Notes under the pieces: model-generated
What the model saw: the letters and a program-made list of their open reading frames with translations, nothing else
Told to the model about the DNA's origin: nothing
Database searches by the model: none
Shown here: piece by piece, positions 1 to 7,934 of the stretch
How the letters are laid out: each line of letters begins with the position of its first letter
Numbering within the stretch: the first letter of the stretch is position 1
Made by a program: the position numbers and the translations under genes
NCBI RefSeq assembly: GCF_001886735.1
Contig: NZ_CP018076.1
Coordinates: 1,798,001-1,862,000 of the forward strand
DNA length: 64,000 nucleotides
Source: Sulfitobacter alexandrii
GTDB lineage: Bacteria; Pseudomonadota; Alphaproteobacteria; Rhodobacterales; Rhodobacteraceae
Reading direction: 5' to 3'

Positions 1-196
1 GCAGGCCATCGACCGCGCCGCCATGAAGGTGGGGGCCGAGGACACCGATGCCTATCTCGCTGAGTGGCGCAAAGCCGAACCCTACGTGGTGGACGGGGAC
101 CCCGACACCGTGGCCGATGCAGAGGCCGCGCGTCTGGACGCCGAATACGACCGGGATCGGATCAAGGCGCTGATCGCCAACGACGGCTGGGCCTGA
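1..196 (+). CDS. Virulence-factor family protein (PF13769-like), C-terminal part
   Basis: The frame is open from base 2 to a TGA at 194-196 and gives about 64 residues ending in NDGWA. The N-terminus lies left of the window. The acidic, alanine-rich sequence (AIDRAAMKVGAEDTD, AEWRKAEP) resembles from memory the small 'virulence factor' proteins that sit just upstream of metF-like and corrinoid methyltransferase genes in Rhodobacterales. The gap to the next start is only about 30 bases, so it is probably co-transcribed with the one-carbon genes. The biochemical role of this family is unknown to me. The family call rests on recalled sequence similarity and on context. Confidence 0.55.
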   Translation, partial: QAIDRAAMKVGAEDTDAYLAEWRKAEPYVVDGDPDTVADAEAARLDAEYDRDRIKALIANDGWA

Positions 197-225
197 GGGC
201 CGCCCCCATGTTCAAGGATAACATC

Positions 226-1155
226 ATGTCTTTGCTGAACTTTCGCCGCAAGGAAACGCCCGCAGCGCCCGTTGGCAGCCCCGAGGTCGAGGCCTTCCTG
301 CAGGACTATTCGATCGAGGTGATGCCGCGCACCGCCGAGAAGGTCGAGGATTTTCGCGACCTGCTGCCCGCGGGCACGCGCGTCTATATCGCGCATATCG
401 AAGGCACGCCGATCGAGGACATGGTGGCGACGGCCCGGCGTCTGAACGCCGACGGCTACAAGGTCATGCCGCACTTTCCCGCGCGCATCATCAAGGACCG
501 CGCGACGCTGGCGAACTGGATCGCTATGTACCAGGGCGAAGCGGACGTGAAACAGGCGCTTCTGCTGGCGGGCGGCGTGACGACACCGCACGGCGATTTC
601 AGCGACTCGATGCAACTGATGGAAACCGGTCTTTTCGACGAGGCAGGATTCGAGCGTCTGCACGTCGCGGGCCACCCCGAAGGCAACCGGGACATCGACA
701 CCGACGGCACCCGCCTGCGCGTGGACGAAGCCTTGCGGTGGAAGAACGATTTCCAGACCCGCACCGATGCGGAAATGGCGATCGCGACCCAGTTCGCCTT
801 CGAGGCGCAGCCGATCATCGAATGGGCCGACAGCCTGAAGTACGCGGGGATCACCCTGCCGATCCACATCGGCATCGCCGGTCCCGCCAAGCTTCAGACG
901 CTCATCAAGTTTGCCATCGCCTGTGGCGTCGGCCCGTCGCTGAAGGTGCTTCAGAAGCGCGCGATGGACGTGACCAAGCTGCTGCTGCCCTACGAGCCGA
1001 CCGATGTCGTGACCGAACTGGCCCGCCACAAGGCCGAGAACCCCGATTTCAACATCAGCCACGTGCACTTCTTCCCGCTTGGCGGCATCAAGACCAATGC
1101 CAACTGGGCCATCGAACACGGTGGCGCCGCCGCCGTTCCAGCCAACGCCGAATAA
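226..1155 (+). CDS. Methylenetetrahydrofolate reductase-like protein
   Basis: This 309-residue protein resembles the MetF family of FAD-dependent TIM-barrel enzymes that interconvert methylene- and methyl-tetrahydrofolate. Visible features are VYIAHIEGTP early, GYKVMPHFPAR near residue 90, GGVTTPHGDF near 125, AGHPEGNR near 150 and the C-terminal HVHFFPLGGIKTNANW. I chose ATG 226 because AAGGA sits seven bases upstream; ATG 208 in the same frame has no ribosome site. It precedes the methyl-THF:corrinoid methyltransferase by 11 bases, so the two should be one operon acting on methyl groups from methylated amines or similar donors. It is a divergent MetF paralogue, not obviously the housekeeping methionine-pathway enzyme. 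Confidence 0.85.
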   Translation: MSLLNFRRKETPAAPVGSPEVEAFLQDYSIEVMPRTAEKVEDFRDLLPAGTRVYIAHIEGTPIEDMVATARRLNADGYKVMPHFPARIIKDRATLANWIAMYQGEADVKQALLLAGGVTTPHGDFSDSMQLMETGLFDEAGFERLHVAGHPEGNRDIDTDGTRLRVDEALRWKNDFQTRTDAEMAIATQFAFEAQPIIEWADSLKYAGITLPIHIGIAGPAKLQTLIKFAIACGVGPSLKVLQKRAMDVTKLLLPYEPTDVVTELARHKAENPDFNISHVHFFPLGGIKTNANWAIEHGGAAAVPANAE

Positions 1156-1166
1156 AGGACCAATCC

Positions 1167-2249
1167 ATGACCCGTACCGTAGTCGAATCCAAGACCAGGA
1201 CCGCCATCATCGGCTTTGAAGAGCCGTTCTGTGTCATTGGCGAACGGATCAACCCCACGGGCCGCAAGATCCTGTCCGAAGAGCTTGAGCGCGGCGATTT
1301 CAGCCGGGTCGAGGCGGATGCGGTGGCGCAGACCAACGCGGGTGCCAACATCCTCGACGTGAACTCCGGTGCGGTGTTTTCCAACAAGATGGCCGAAGAC
1401 CCGCGCTACGCCGACAACAACTTCGTCGAACCGACGCTGATGCCGAAACTCATCAAGCGGGTGCAGGCGGTATCCGACCTGCCGATCTGCATCGACAGTT
1501 CCGTGCCCGGCGCCCTCGAGAATGGCCTTGAGGCCTGCGAGGGCCGCCCGCTGCTGAACTCCGTCACCGGCGAGGAAGAGCGTCTGGAACTGGTGCTGCC
1601 GCTGGTCAAGAAGTACAACGTGCCGGTCGTCGCGATCTCCAACGACGACACGGGCATTTCGGAAGACCCCGAGGTGCGCTTTGCCGTGGCCAAGAAGATC
1701 GTGGAGCGCGCGGCCGACTTCGGCATTCCCGCCCATGACATCGTGGTCGACCCGCTGGTCATGCCGATCGGTGCGATGGCGACCGCTGGCCACCAGGTGT
1801 TCACGCTGGTGCGCCGTCTGCGCGAAGAACTGGGCGTGAACACGACCTGCGGCGCGTCCAACATCAGCTTCGGCCTGCCGAACCGGCACGGCATCAACAA
1901 CGCGTTCCTGCCCATGGCCATGGGCGCGGGCATGACCTCTGCCATCATGAACCCGGTCGCGCTGCCCGTGAACCAGGCCAAGATCGCCGAGAAGAAGGCC
2001 GAGCTCGACGCCCTCGGCGTGGTGCTGCCCGAAGGCATGGACGACGAGACCTTCGTCCAACTGTTCGGCATGGGCTCCACCCTGCCCCGTCCCGGCAAGG
2101 AGATGGAGGCGATCCGCGCCGCGAACTTCCTGTTCGACCGCGATCCGCATGGCGGCGCCTGGATCGAGTTCAACAAGCAGGCCCCGAAGGCCGGTCAGGA
2201 AGGTCGCGGGCGTGCGGGCCGCACCGGCGGACGCCGCCGCCGCGGCTGA
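1167..2249 (+). CDS. Methyltetrahydrofolate:corrinoid methyltransferase
   Basis: This 360-residue protein has a pterin-binding (DHPS-like) TIM barrel related to AcsE and MtrH-type enzymes that move a methyl group between tetrahydrofolate and a cobalamin protein. Motifs are IGERINPTGRK near residue 20, GANILDVNSGA near 60, LPICIDSS near 105, PVVAISNDDTG near 150, DIVVDPLVMPIGA near 190 and CGASNISFGLPNR near 225. An AAAGGA site precedes ATG 1167. The last 20 or so residues form a basic Arg/Gly-rich tail (residues 341-360). It lies in an operon with the upstream MetF-like gene, and a terminator follows. No corrinoid protein or activator gene is present in the window; such partners would lie to the left. 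Confidence 0.88.
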   Translation: MTRTVVESKTRTAIIGFEEPFCVIGERINPTGRKILSEELERGDFSRVEADAVAQTNAGANILDVNSGAVFSNKMAEDPRYADNNFVEPTLMPKLIKRVQAVSDLPICIDSSVPGALENGLEACEGRPLLNSVTGEEERLELVLPLVKKYNVPVVAISNDDTGISEDPEVRFAVAKKIVERAADFGIPAHDIVVDPLVMPIGAMATAGHQVFTLVRRLREELGVNTTCGASNISFGLPNRHGINNAFLPMAMGAGMTSAIMNPVALPVNQAKIAEKKAELDALGVVLPEGMDDETFVQLFGMGSTLPRPGKEMEAIRAANFLFDRDPHGGAWIEFNKQAPKAGQEGRGRAGRTGGRRRRG

Positions 2250-2273
2250 TCCTTCCGCGCCTTGAACATCCAG

Positions 2274-2306
2274 AGAGCCCCGAAGGACATCCTCCGGGGC
2301 TCTTTT
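2274..2306 (+). terminator. Rho-independent terminator after the one-carbon operon
   Basis: The arms AGAGCCCCG (2274-2282) and CGGGGCTCT (2295-2303) form a 9-bp perfect stem. An inner AGG/CCT extension and a run of T follow. It lies 25 bases after the methyltransferase stop and separates the one-carbon genes from the chemotaxis cluster. Confidence 0.85.
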
Positions 2307-2396
2307 CGTCTGCCTGCCCGATTTTGCCGCACCGGTGGCCGCCGGTAACGCGGTCTTAACGCACCGCGCGCTAGACCCTCCCCACGTAGCTGAAGC

Positions 2397-2452
2397 GGAG
2401 GTGCACGATGTTTTCCGTCTACTCTTCATATGGCCGGGTCACAGATGCCTGA
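2397..2452 (+). promoter_or_regulatory. Strong Shine-Dalgarno with 14-codon leader ORF before the STAS gene
   Basis: GGAGG at 2397-2401 is six bases before ATG 2408, which opens a 14-codon frame (MFSVYSSYGRVTDA) ending at TGA 2450-2452. This is the best ribosome site at the head of the chemotaxis cluster, yet it does not serve the STAS frame. The leader stop overlaps ATG 2445, an alternative in-frame start of the STAS protein, which suggests translational coupling. It could also be non-functional, or a sign of a sequence error that fused or split the frames. Confidence 0.45.
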
Positions 2453-2720
2453 GCCGCTGATCCCGCAGAGCCGTCTGAACGTGTCGCAGGCCGCCGGCCT
2501 CCACGCCGCGCTGCTAGCACGCAAGGGTCAGGATCTGACTGTCGACATGGGCGGCGTCACCCAACTCGGTGCGCTGTGCCTGCAGGTATTCATCGCGGCG
2601 GGGAAATCCGCCAGGGCCGCCGGAACCGCGCTGACCTTCGTGAACGTGCCGGATCGCATCCTCGACCAGATGAAGGTCATGGGGCTGTCGCCCGAGGCGA
2701 TATCGGAGGGGGCGGAATGA
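2430..2720 (+). CDS. STAS-domain protein of the chemotaxis cluster
   Basis: This is a short single-domain protein (96 residues from ATG 2430, 91 from ATG 2445). It shows the STAS/anti-sigma-antagonist pattern: LTVDMGGVTQLGALCLQVF in the middle and a C-terminal ILDQMKVMGLSPEAI helix. STAS proteins usually bind partner proteins and can be phosphorylated on a Ser/Thr; here the usual Ser in the D-S/T-S stretch reads TQLGAL. It overlaps cheY by four bases (ATGA), so it is the first gene of the chemotaxis operon. A STAS gene at this position is common in Rhodobacterales. Its exact role is not known. The start is uncertain: the strong ribosome site upstream belongs to a 14-codon leader frame. Confidence 0.75.
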   Translation: MAGSQMPEPLIPQSRLNVSQAAGLHAALLARKGQDLTVDMGGVTQLGALCLQVFIAAGKSARAAGTALTFVNVPDRILDQMKVMGLSPEAISEGAE

Positions 2721-3082
2721 GCCTCGCCATCCTCGCGGTGGACGACAGCCGCACCATGCGCGACATGATCCGCCTCGCCCTGTTGCCGGCCGGTTTCACC
2801 GTCCACACGGCGGACGACGGCCTTCACGGGATGGAGGTTCTGGAAGGGATCGATCCCGATGCCATCATCACCGACATCAACATGCCCCGGATGGACGGTT
2901 TCGGTTTCATCGACGCGGTGCGTGGCCAGGACCGGCACCGCGCCACCCCGATCCTCGTCCTGACCACCGAGGCCGCGCCGGAACTGAAACAGCGTGCCCG
3001 CGCGGCCGGGGCAACCGGCTGGATCGTGAAACCCTTCGACCCCGATAAGCTGGTCAAGGCGCTTCGGATGGTCGCAGGTTAG
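2717..3082 (+). CDS. cheY: CheY chemotaxis response regulator (first copy)
   Basis: This 121-residue single receiver domain has the acidic pair VDDSRTMR at the N-terminus, the phospho-acceptor Asp in IITDINMPRMDG, the Thr in VLTTEAAPE and the Lys in WIVKPFDP. It has no output domain, so when phosphorylated by CheA it should act by binding the flagellar switch or by draining phosphate as a sink. It starts inside the STAS stop (ATGA) and is followed after 11 bases by cheA. A second CheY lies at 6609-6995. Which copy drives the motor cannot be told from sequence. Confidence 0.93.
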   Translation: MSLAILAVDDSRTMRDMIRLALLPAGFTVHTADDGLHGMEVLEGIDPDAIITDINMPRMDGFGFIDAVRGQDRHRATPILVLTTEAAPELKQRARAAGATGWIVKPFDPDKLVKALRMVAG

Positions 3083-3093
3083 GGAGCCACGGG

Positions 3094-5262
3094 ATGAGCG
3101 AACAGAACGATCCGATGGCGGAAATCCGCGCCTCCTTTTTCATCGAGTGCGAGGAACTGCTGGAAGCCCTGCAGGATGGCCTGCAGATCATGTCGGACGA
3201 CGCCGATGACAGCGAAACGATCAATGTGGTCTTCCGGGCCGTGCATTCGATCAAGGGCGGTGCCGGCGCCTTTGGCCTGGAATTCCTTGTGCGCTTTGCG
3301 CACCGCTATGAAACCGTACTTGACGAGGTGCGCGCGGGCCGGCTTGACGTCACGCCTGATGCGCTCAAGGTCTTCTACCGGGCCGCGGACCATCTGTGGG
3401 ACCTCGTCCGTATCAGCCGCGATGGCCTGCCGGAACCCGAGGCGCACACCGCGGACCTGCTGACGGCGCTCGACGGCCTTCTCGGAGACCGGGGCCCGGC
3501 GGATGAGGCGGAGGAAGATGCGCAGATCGACTTTCAGCCCCAGGCCCTGTCGCTGACCCTCGACCTCGCCGGGGGCGGCGATCTTCCCTCTCTCGATCCG
3601 CACGGGCCAGGCTGCCTCAGGATCAGGTTCACGCCTCTGGCTGAACTTTTCGAATCCGGCAACGAGCCCGCGCTACTGCTGCGCAACCTGTGCGAGTTGG
3701 GACGCGCCACCGTACGATGCGACACCTCGCGGGTGCCGCCCCTCGCCGAACTTGCGCCGGGCGCGCCGCATCTTGGCTGGGAAATCACGTTGGAGACCGA
3801 CGCGGACGAGAGCGAGATCGCATCGGTCTTCGAATTCGTCGAAGGGCTGTGCCATCTGGAAATCTCGGCGGAAAACGCAGCCGACGACCCTCCGCAACCG
3901 CAGGAATTGCCACGGTTCGATCCGGTGTCGGATCTGGATGCGAGCCCCCCGCTTGCCGACGCAGCAAACCCGGCGCCTCGCCCCCTGTCGCCAACGCCTC
4001 GCGAGCCGACCGCGCCGGTTTCGCCGAAACCGGCGGCCAGCGCGTCGCGAACCGTCGTCCGTGTCGATCTCGAACGCATCGAAAGGCTGGTGAATCTCGT
4101 GGGCGAACTGGTCATCAACCAGGCAATGCTGAGCCAGAGCCTGGAGCGGTCGGGCCTGTCACCACATTCCGACGCGATGAACGGGCTGGAGGAGTTCCAG
4201 CGCCTCACCCGCGACATTCAGGATTCGGTGATGATGATCCGGGCCCAGCCCGTCAAATCCCTGTTCCAGCGCATGTCCCGCATCGTCCGCGAGGCCTCCG
4301 CCGCGGTGGACAAGGATGTGCGTCTGGTGGTTCACGGCGAGGATACAGAGGTGGACAAGACGGTGATCGAACGCCTTGCCGATCCGTTGACCCACATGAT
4401 CCGAAACGCCGTGGATCACGGGCTTGAAAGCCGCGCCGCCCGGTTGGAAGCGGGCAAGCCCGAACAGGGACAGGTGCATCTTTCCGCCGCGCACCGGTCG
4501 GGCCGCGTGGTGATCGAGATTTCGGACGACGGGGCAGGCATCAACCGGGCCCGGGTTCAGCAGATTGCCATTGAAAAGGGCCTGATCCCCGCCGATGCGG
4601 TGCTCAGCGATTCAGAAATCGACAACCTGCTTTTTCTGCCCGGATTCTCGACCGCGCAGCAAATATCCGACCTGTCCGGGCGCGGTGTGGGGATGGACGT
4701 GGTACGCACCGCCATTCAGGCGCTCGGCGGGCGGATCACCACGACCTCGCAGCCCGGCGCGGGGACGACGTTCTCGATTTCGCTGCCGCTCACGCTTGCC
4801 GTCCTTGACGGCATGGTGGTTGACGTCGCGGGCGAGACTCTGGTCCTGCCCCTGAACCTCGTGGTCGAAACCCTGACGCTGGGCGCCGGCGACGTGCAGA
4901 TGCTGCGCCCCGGCCGTAACGTCGTGCGGGTACGCAGCGGCTTCGTGCCGCTTCTCGATCTCGGTGCGGCGCTCGGCTATCGGGACCCGCTGACCGATTT
5001 CAACGGCTCGGTCGTGCTTCTGATCGCACAGGAGGACGGCAGCACGGCCGCCCTGCTGATCGACAACATCGTCGACCAGCGCCAAGTCGTGATCAAGGGG
5101 CTGGACGAGAGCTTTCACCGTGCCCCCGGCATCGCCGCCGCCACCATCCTCGGCGACGGCCAGATCGCGCTGATCCTGGACCCATCCGACATAATCTCGA
5201 ACGCCATGTCGCCGCACCAGCCCATGGCGACACTGCATCGCGCCGAAGGAGCCATCGCATGA
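3094..5262 (+). CDS. cheA: CheA chemotaxis histidine kinase
   Basis: This 722-residue protein has the full CheA layout. The N-terminal HPt domain carries the phospho-His in FRAVHSIKGGAGAFG (His51). A proline-rich linker spans about 270-320. The dimerisation helix starts near 328 (ERLVNLVGELVINQAML). The ATPase domain has the N-box LTHMIRNAVDHGLE, ISDDGAGIN and GRGVGMDVVR. A C-terminal CheW-like domain ends the protein. It phosphorylates CheY and CheB in response to receptor signals relayed by CheW. The start codon overlaps no neighbour; the end overlaps cheW by four bases. No receptor (MCP) gene is in the window, so the receptors must be encoded elsewhere. Confidence 0.95.
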   Translation: MSEQNDPMAEIRASFFIECEELLEALQDGLQIMSDDADDSETINVVFRAVHSIKGGAGAFGLEFLVRFAHRYETVLDEVRAGRLDVTPDALKVFYRAADHLWDLVRISRDGLPEPEAHTADLLTALDGLLGDRGPADEAEEDAQIDFQPQALSLTLDLAGGGDLPSLDPHGPGCLRIRFTPLAELFESGNEPALLLRNLCELGRATVRCDTSRVPPLAELAPGAPHLGWEITLETDADESEIASVFEFVEGLCHLEISAENAADDPPQPQELPRFDPVSDLDASPPLADAANPAPRPLSPTPREPTAPVSPKPAASASRTVVRVDLERIERLVNLVGELVINQAMLSQSLERSGLSPHSDAMNGLEEFQRLTRDIQDSVMMIRAQPVKSLFQRMSRIVREASAAVDKDVRLVVHGEDTEVDKTVIERLADPLTHMIRNAVDHGLESRAARLEAGKPEQGQVHLSAAHRSGRVVIEISDDGAGINRARVQQIAIEKGLIPADAVLSDSEIDNLLFLPGFSTAQQISDLSGRGVGMDVVRTAIQALGGRITTTSQPGAGTTFSISLPLTLAVLDGMVVDVAGETLVLPLNLVVETLTLGAGDVQMLRPGRNVVRVRSGFVPLLDLGAALGYRDPLTDFNGSVVLLIAQEDGSTAALLIDNIVDQRQVVIKGLDESFHRAPGIAAATILGDGQIALILDPSDIISNAMSPHQPMATLHRAEGAIA

Positions 5263-5714
5263 CCGATACGACCACGCCAAGCAGCATCGAACTGCTGACC
5301 TTTCAACTGGCCGACCAGGAATATGCCATCGACATCATGTCGGTGCGCGAGATCCGGGGCTGGACGAGGGCCACCCCCCTGCCCCAGGCCCCGCGCTACA
5401 TGAAGGGGGTCATCAACCTGCGCGGCACCGTCCTGCCGGTGATGGACCTTGCCCAGCGGCTGGGCCTGGCACCCCGCGCGCAGGGTGACCGCGCCGTGAT
5501 TATCGTGGTCAAGCACGAGGACAGCATGACCGGGCTGCTTGTCGATGCCGTATCGGACATCGTCGCCCTGACGACCGACAACCTCCAGGTGCCGCCCGAC
5601 GGTGCTGCCGGGGCCGGTGGGGTCGTCAGCGCCCTGACCCTGATCGACGACCGGATGATCCGTGTCCTCGACCTCGGCGCGACCGTCAACGTCAGCGAAA
5701 GCCTTGCCGCGTGA
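5259..5714 (+). CDS. cheW: CheW coupling protein
   Basis: This 151-residue protein has the CheW beta-barrel fold. Seen are LLTFQLADQEYAIDIM at the start, VREIRGWTRATPLPQAP, YMKGVINLRGTVLPVMDL near residue 50 and DRMIRVLDLG near the end. It links methyl-accepting receptors to CheA. Both ends overlap neighbours by four bases (ATGA with cheA, GTGA with cheR), so the proteins are likely made in coupled fashion. Confidence 0.95.
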   Translation: MTDTTTPSSIELLTFQLADQEYAIDIMSVREIRGWTRATPLPQAPRYMKGVINLRGTVLPVMDLAQRLGLAPRAQGDRAVIIVVKHEDSMTGLLVDAVSDIVALTTDNLQVPPDGAAGAGGVVSALTLIDDRMIRVLDLGATVNVSESLAA

Positions 5715-6559
5715 TCGCGGCACGGCTTGCCCAGACCACCCTCGACCCGGACAGTTTCCGCGCCATCGCGGAACTGGCCTACCGGGAAAGCGGCCTGACG
5801 CTCGCCGACAAGAAGGCCACGATGATCCAGTCGCGCCTGCGACATCGGTTGCGGGCGCTGGGGCTGCCGGATTTTCCCAGCTACTGCAGTTACCTGAAGT
5901 CCGATCAGGGGCGACAGGAACACCGGCACCTGATCTCGGCGCTGACCACCAATGTGTCCCACTTCTTCCGCGAGCGGCACCATTTCGACACGCTCCGCGC
6001 CTTGGTGACCCAGCGGTTGCCCGCGCTGCGCGCCGGTGCCAGCCTGCGGATCTGGTCGGCAGGCTGCTCGAACGGGCAGGAGCCGCTGTCGATCGCCATG
6101 ACCCTTCTGGAATGTGCGCCGGACATGCACGGCCTTGACCTGCGCATTCTGGCGACCGACATCGACCCCAAGGTGATCGCCTTTGCCAAGCGGGGCGTCT
6201 ATTCCGACCGCCTGATGGAAGGCGTGCCCACGCCGCTGCGCGCCCGCTACTTCACCCATGCGATCTGTCCCGAAACGAACGAGCCCGGCCATGCAGCCGG
6301 TGCGCAGATCAGAAAGCTGATCCGCTACAACCCGCTGAACCTGCTGGCGCCCTGGCCGATGCGCGGCCGGTTCGATGCCATCTTCTGTCGCAACGTGGTG
6401 ATCTACTTCGACCTGCAAACCCAATGCGGCCTCTGGCCCCGCATGCACCAGGTGCTGCACCGGGACGGCGTCCTGTTCCTGGGCCACTCGGAACGCATAT
6501 CCCCACCGGAGCACTTCGGCTTTCGCGTGGGCGAACCCACGACCTACCGCCCCGCCTGA
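5711..6559 (+). CDS. cheR: CheR receptor methyltransferase
   Basis: This 282-residue protein methylates glutamates on chemoreceptors using S-adenosylmethionine. It has the all-alpha N-terminal domain, then the SAM-binding fold: IWSAGCSNGQEPLSIAM, LRILATDIDPKVI, YSDRLM and FDAIFCRNVVIYFD. It starts with GTG at 5711, overlapping the end of cheW. CheR and CheB (7931-9031, opposite strand) would together set receptor adaptation. Confidence 0.94.
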   Translation: MIAARLAQTTLDPDSFRAIAELAYRESGLTLADKKATMIQSRLRHRLRALGLPDFPSYCSYLKSDQGRQEHRHLISALTTNVSHFFRERHHFDTLRALVTQRLPALRAGASLRIWSAGCSNGQEPLSIAMTLLECAPDMHGLDLRILATDIDPKVIAFAKRGVYSDRLMEGVPTPLRARYFTHAICPETNEPGHAAGAQIRKLIRYNPLNLLAPWPMRGRFDAIFCRNVVIYFDLQTQCGLWPRMHQVLHRDGVLFLGHSERISPPEHFGFRVGEPTTYRPA

Positions 6560-6608
6560 CACCGCACCGCACCGACCGAACCGCGCCACCACAATCGAGG
6601 ATACCCAA

Positions 6609-6995
6609 ATGGCCCTGCGTGACCAACTCCACATCATGGTTGTCGATGACATGTCCACCAGCCGGGGGCTCATTACGCAGGCGCTGGATTCCTTTGGCGT
6701 GCGCCATGTCTTTACCGCCGACAACGGCAAGCAGGCGTTGCAGAACCTCAATGCACGACCGGTCCACCTCGTCATCTCGGACTACAACATGCCGGAGATG
6801 GACGGGCTGAACCTGCTTCACAACCTGCGCGCCGGCGCGCGGACAAAGGGGATCGGGTTCATCCTGATCACGGGCCGCGCCGAACAGCAGATCATTGATC
6901 ACGGCAAGAAGCTGGGCATGAACAATTATCTCAAGAAACCGTTCGAACCCGCGGATCTGCGGAGGTGCATCGAGCAGGTGGTCGGACGCCTGTGA
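6609..6995 (+). CDS. CheY-type response regulator (second copy)
   Basis: This 128-residue single receiver domain has VVDDMSTSRG, the acceptor Asp in VISDYNMPEMDG, Thr in LITGRAEQ and Lys in NNYLKKPFEP. It is only moderately similar to the first CheY and carries Thr-Ser after the acidic pair. It lies 49 bases after cheR and overlaps the next small gene (TGATG). Alphaproteobacteria often keep two CheY proteins, one as motor effector and one as phosphate sink; which is which is not visible here. Confidence 0.92.
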   Translation: MALRDQLHIMVVDDMSTSRGLITQALDSFGVRHVFTADNGKQALQNLNARPVHLVISDYNMPEMDGLNLLHNLRAGARTKGIGFILITGRAEQQIIDHGKKLGMNNYLKKPFEPADLRRCIEQVVGRL

Positions 6996-7375
6996 TGGAA
7001 CACGCACCCGTGCAGAACCCGGACCTTGATACCGTCCTGTGCCGGCTTTCCAACCACGCCTCGGTGCTGGCCGGACTGGTCGCGCGGGCCGAGGAAGCGG
7101 TCGGTGAGTCTTTTGACCGACATGACGGCGAAAGCCCCGGCACCGTCATGTTCGCGGAACTGCAAACGCTCGATTATCTGCGCCAGTCTCTGGAGGATAT
7201 GGCGAGGCTGTTGAGTGGACTGGCACCGCCCGAGGGAACGGAAACGGGCGTAATCGCGGCGCACCTTGCCGCGACGCTGAGGCTCGCCGACACGCGCGCC
7301 CTTCTCGCCCCTGTCCGCGCGGCCACCTGCCGGCCAGGCTTCCTCGACGGCGGGGGCGCGATCGACCTTTTCTAG
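6995..7375 (+). CDS. Small chemotaxis-cluster protein of unknown function
   Basis: This 126-residue soluble protein shares TGATG with the cheY stop and closes the plus-strand chemotaxis cluster. It is predicted mostly helical, with acidic and leucine-rich stretches (LSNHASVLAGLVARAEEAV, LDYLRQSLEDMARLLSGL). I do not recognise a family. Its position next to cheY and its helical make-up allow a CheZ-like phosphatase or an adaptor role, but I see no diagnostic motif. The last residues, GAIDLF, resemble the DVELF end of CheD on the other strand. Confidence 0.7.
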   Translation: MEHAPVQNPDLDTVLCRLSNHASVLAGLVARAEEAVGESFDRHDGESPGTVMFAELQTLDYLRQSLEDMARLLSGLAPPEGTETGVIAAHLAATLRLADTRALLAPVRAATCRPGFLDGGGAIDLF

Positions 7376-7383
7376 GCGCAGGT

Positions 7384-7402
7384 CCGGGGGGGACGACCCC
7401 GG
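7384..7402. terminator. GC-rich hairpin between convergent genes
   Basis: CCGGGG (7384-7389) and CCCCGG (7397-7402) can form a hairpin in the 40-base gap between the small chemotaxis gene and cheD, which converge here. There is no T-run, so termination is plausible but weakly supported. Confidence 0.35.
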
Positions 7403-7415
7403 CGCTGAAGCGCGG

Positions 7416-7934
7416 TCAAAACAATTCGACGTCCTGTCCGGCGGTCTGCCGGGCCCTTTGCGGCATCGCGTCGATCACGGTCGTCCGCGGCTTGGTCTTC
7501 TGGCGCGCGACCCCGCTCGCGGGGAGATAGACGACATGCCGCGCCGCATCGCCGCCGACGGATCGCGACAGACAGGGGATGTTTTCGCTCTCGAGGAAGT
7601 CGAGCACAAAGGTGACATTGGCCCGGCCGATCTCGGACAGGCCGGAGACCATCTTGGCGCCGCCGAAGACCTTGGCCTGCATGCGCATCTTCTGCGCCCC
7701 GAGCTTGAGCATGTCGTTGATGAGCAGTTCCATGGCATACAACCCCTCGGGATCGTACCGGGTCGAAGACTTGGCGTTGGTGGCGATCAGGATGTGATTC
7801 ATGCCCCCGATCCGGGCCACGGGGTCGTGCAGGCAGCAGGAAACGCAGGATCCCAGCAGGGTCGAGATCACGGCGTCTTCCGCACCCGACACGGCATGTT
7901 CACCTTGGGTGATGACGGTTGTTTTCGTGGTCAT
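7416..7934 (-). CDS. cheD: CheD chemoreceptor glutamine deamidase
   Basis: This 172-residue protein matches CheD: LLGSCVSCCLHDP with the catalytic Cys, GGMNHILIA with the catalytic His, then AKVFGGAKM and RSVGGDAARHVVY. It deamidates receptor glutamines and in some bacteria acts with CheC. Start ATG 7934 overlaps the cheB stop by four bases, so cheB-cheD form a short operon converging on the main cluster. It ends in DVELF. No cheC gene is seen here. Confidence 0.94.
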   Translation of the reverse strand: MTTKTTVITQGEHAVSGAEDAVISTLLGSCVSCCLHDPVARIGGMNHILIATNAKSSTRYDPEGLYAMELLINDMLKLGAQKMRMQAKVFGGAKMVSGLSEIGRANVTFVLDFLESENIPCLSRSVGGDAARHVVYLPASGVARQKTKPRTTVIDAMPQRARQTAGQDVELF

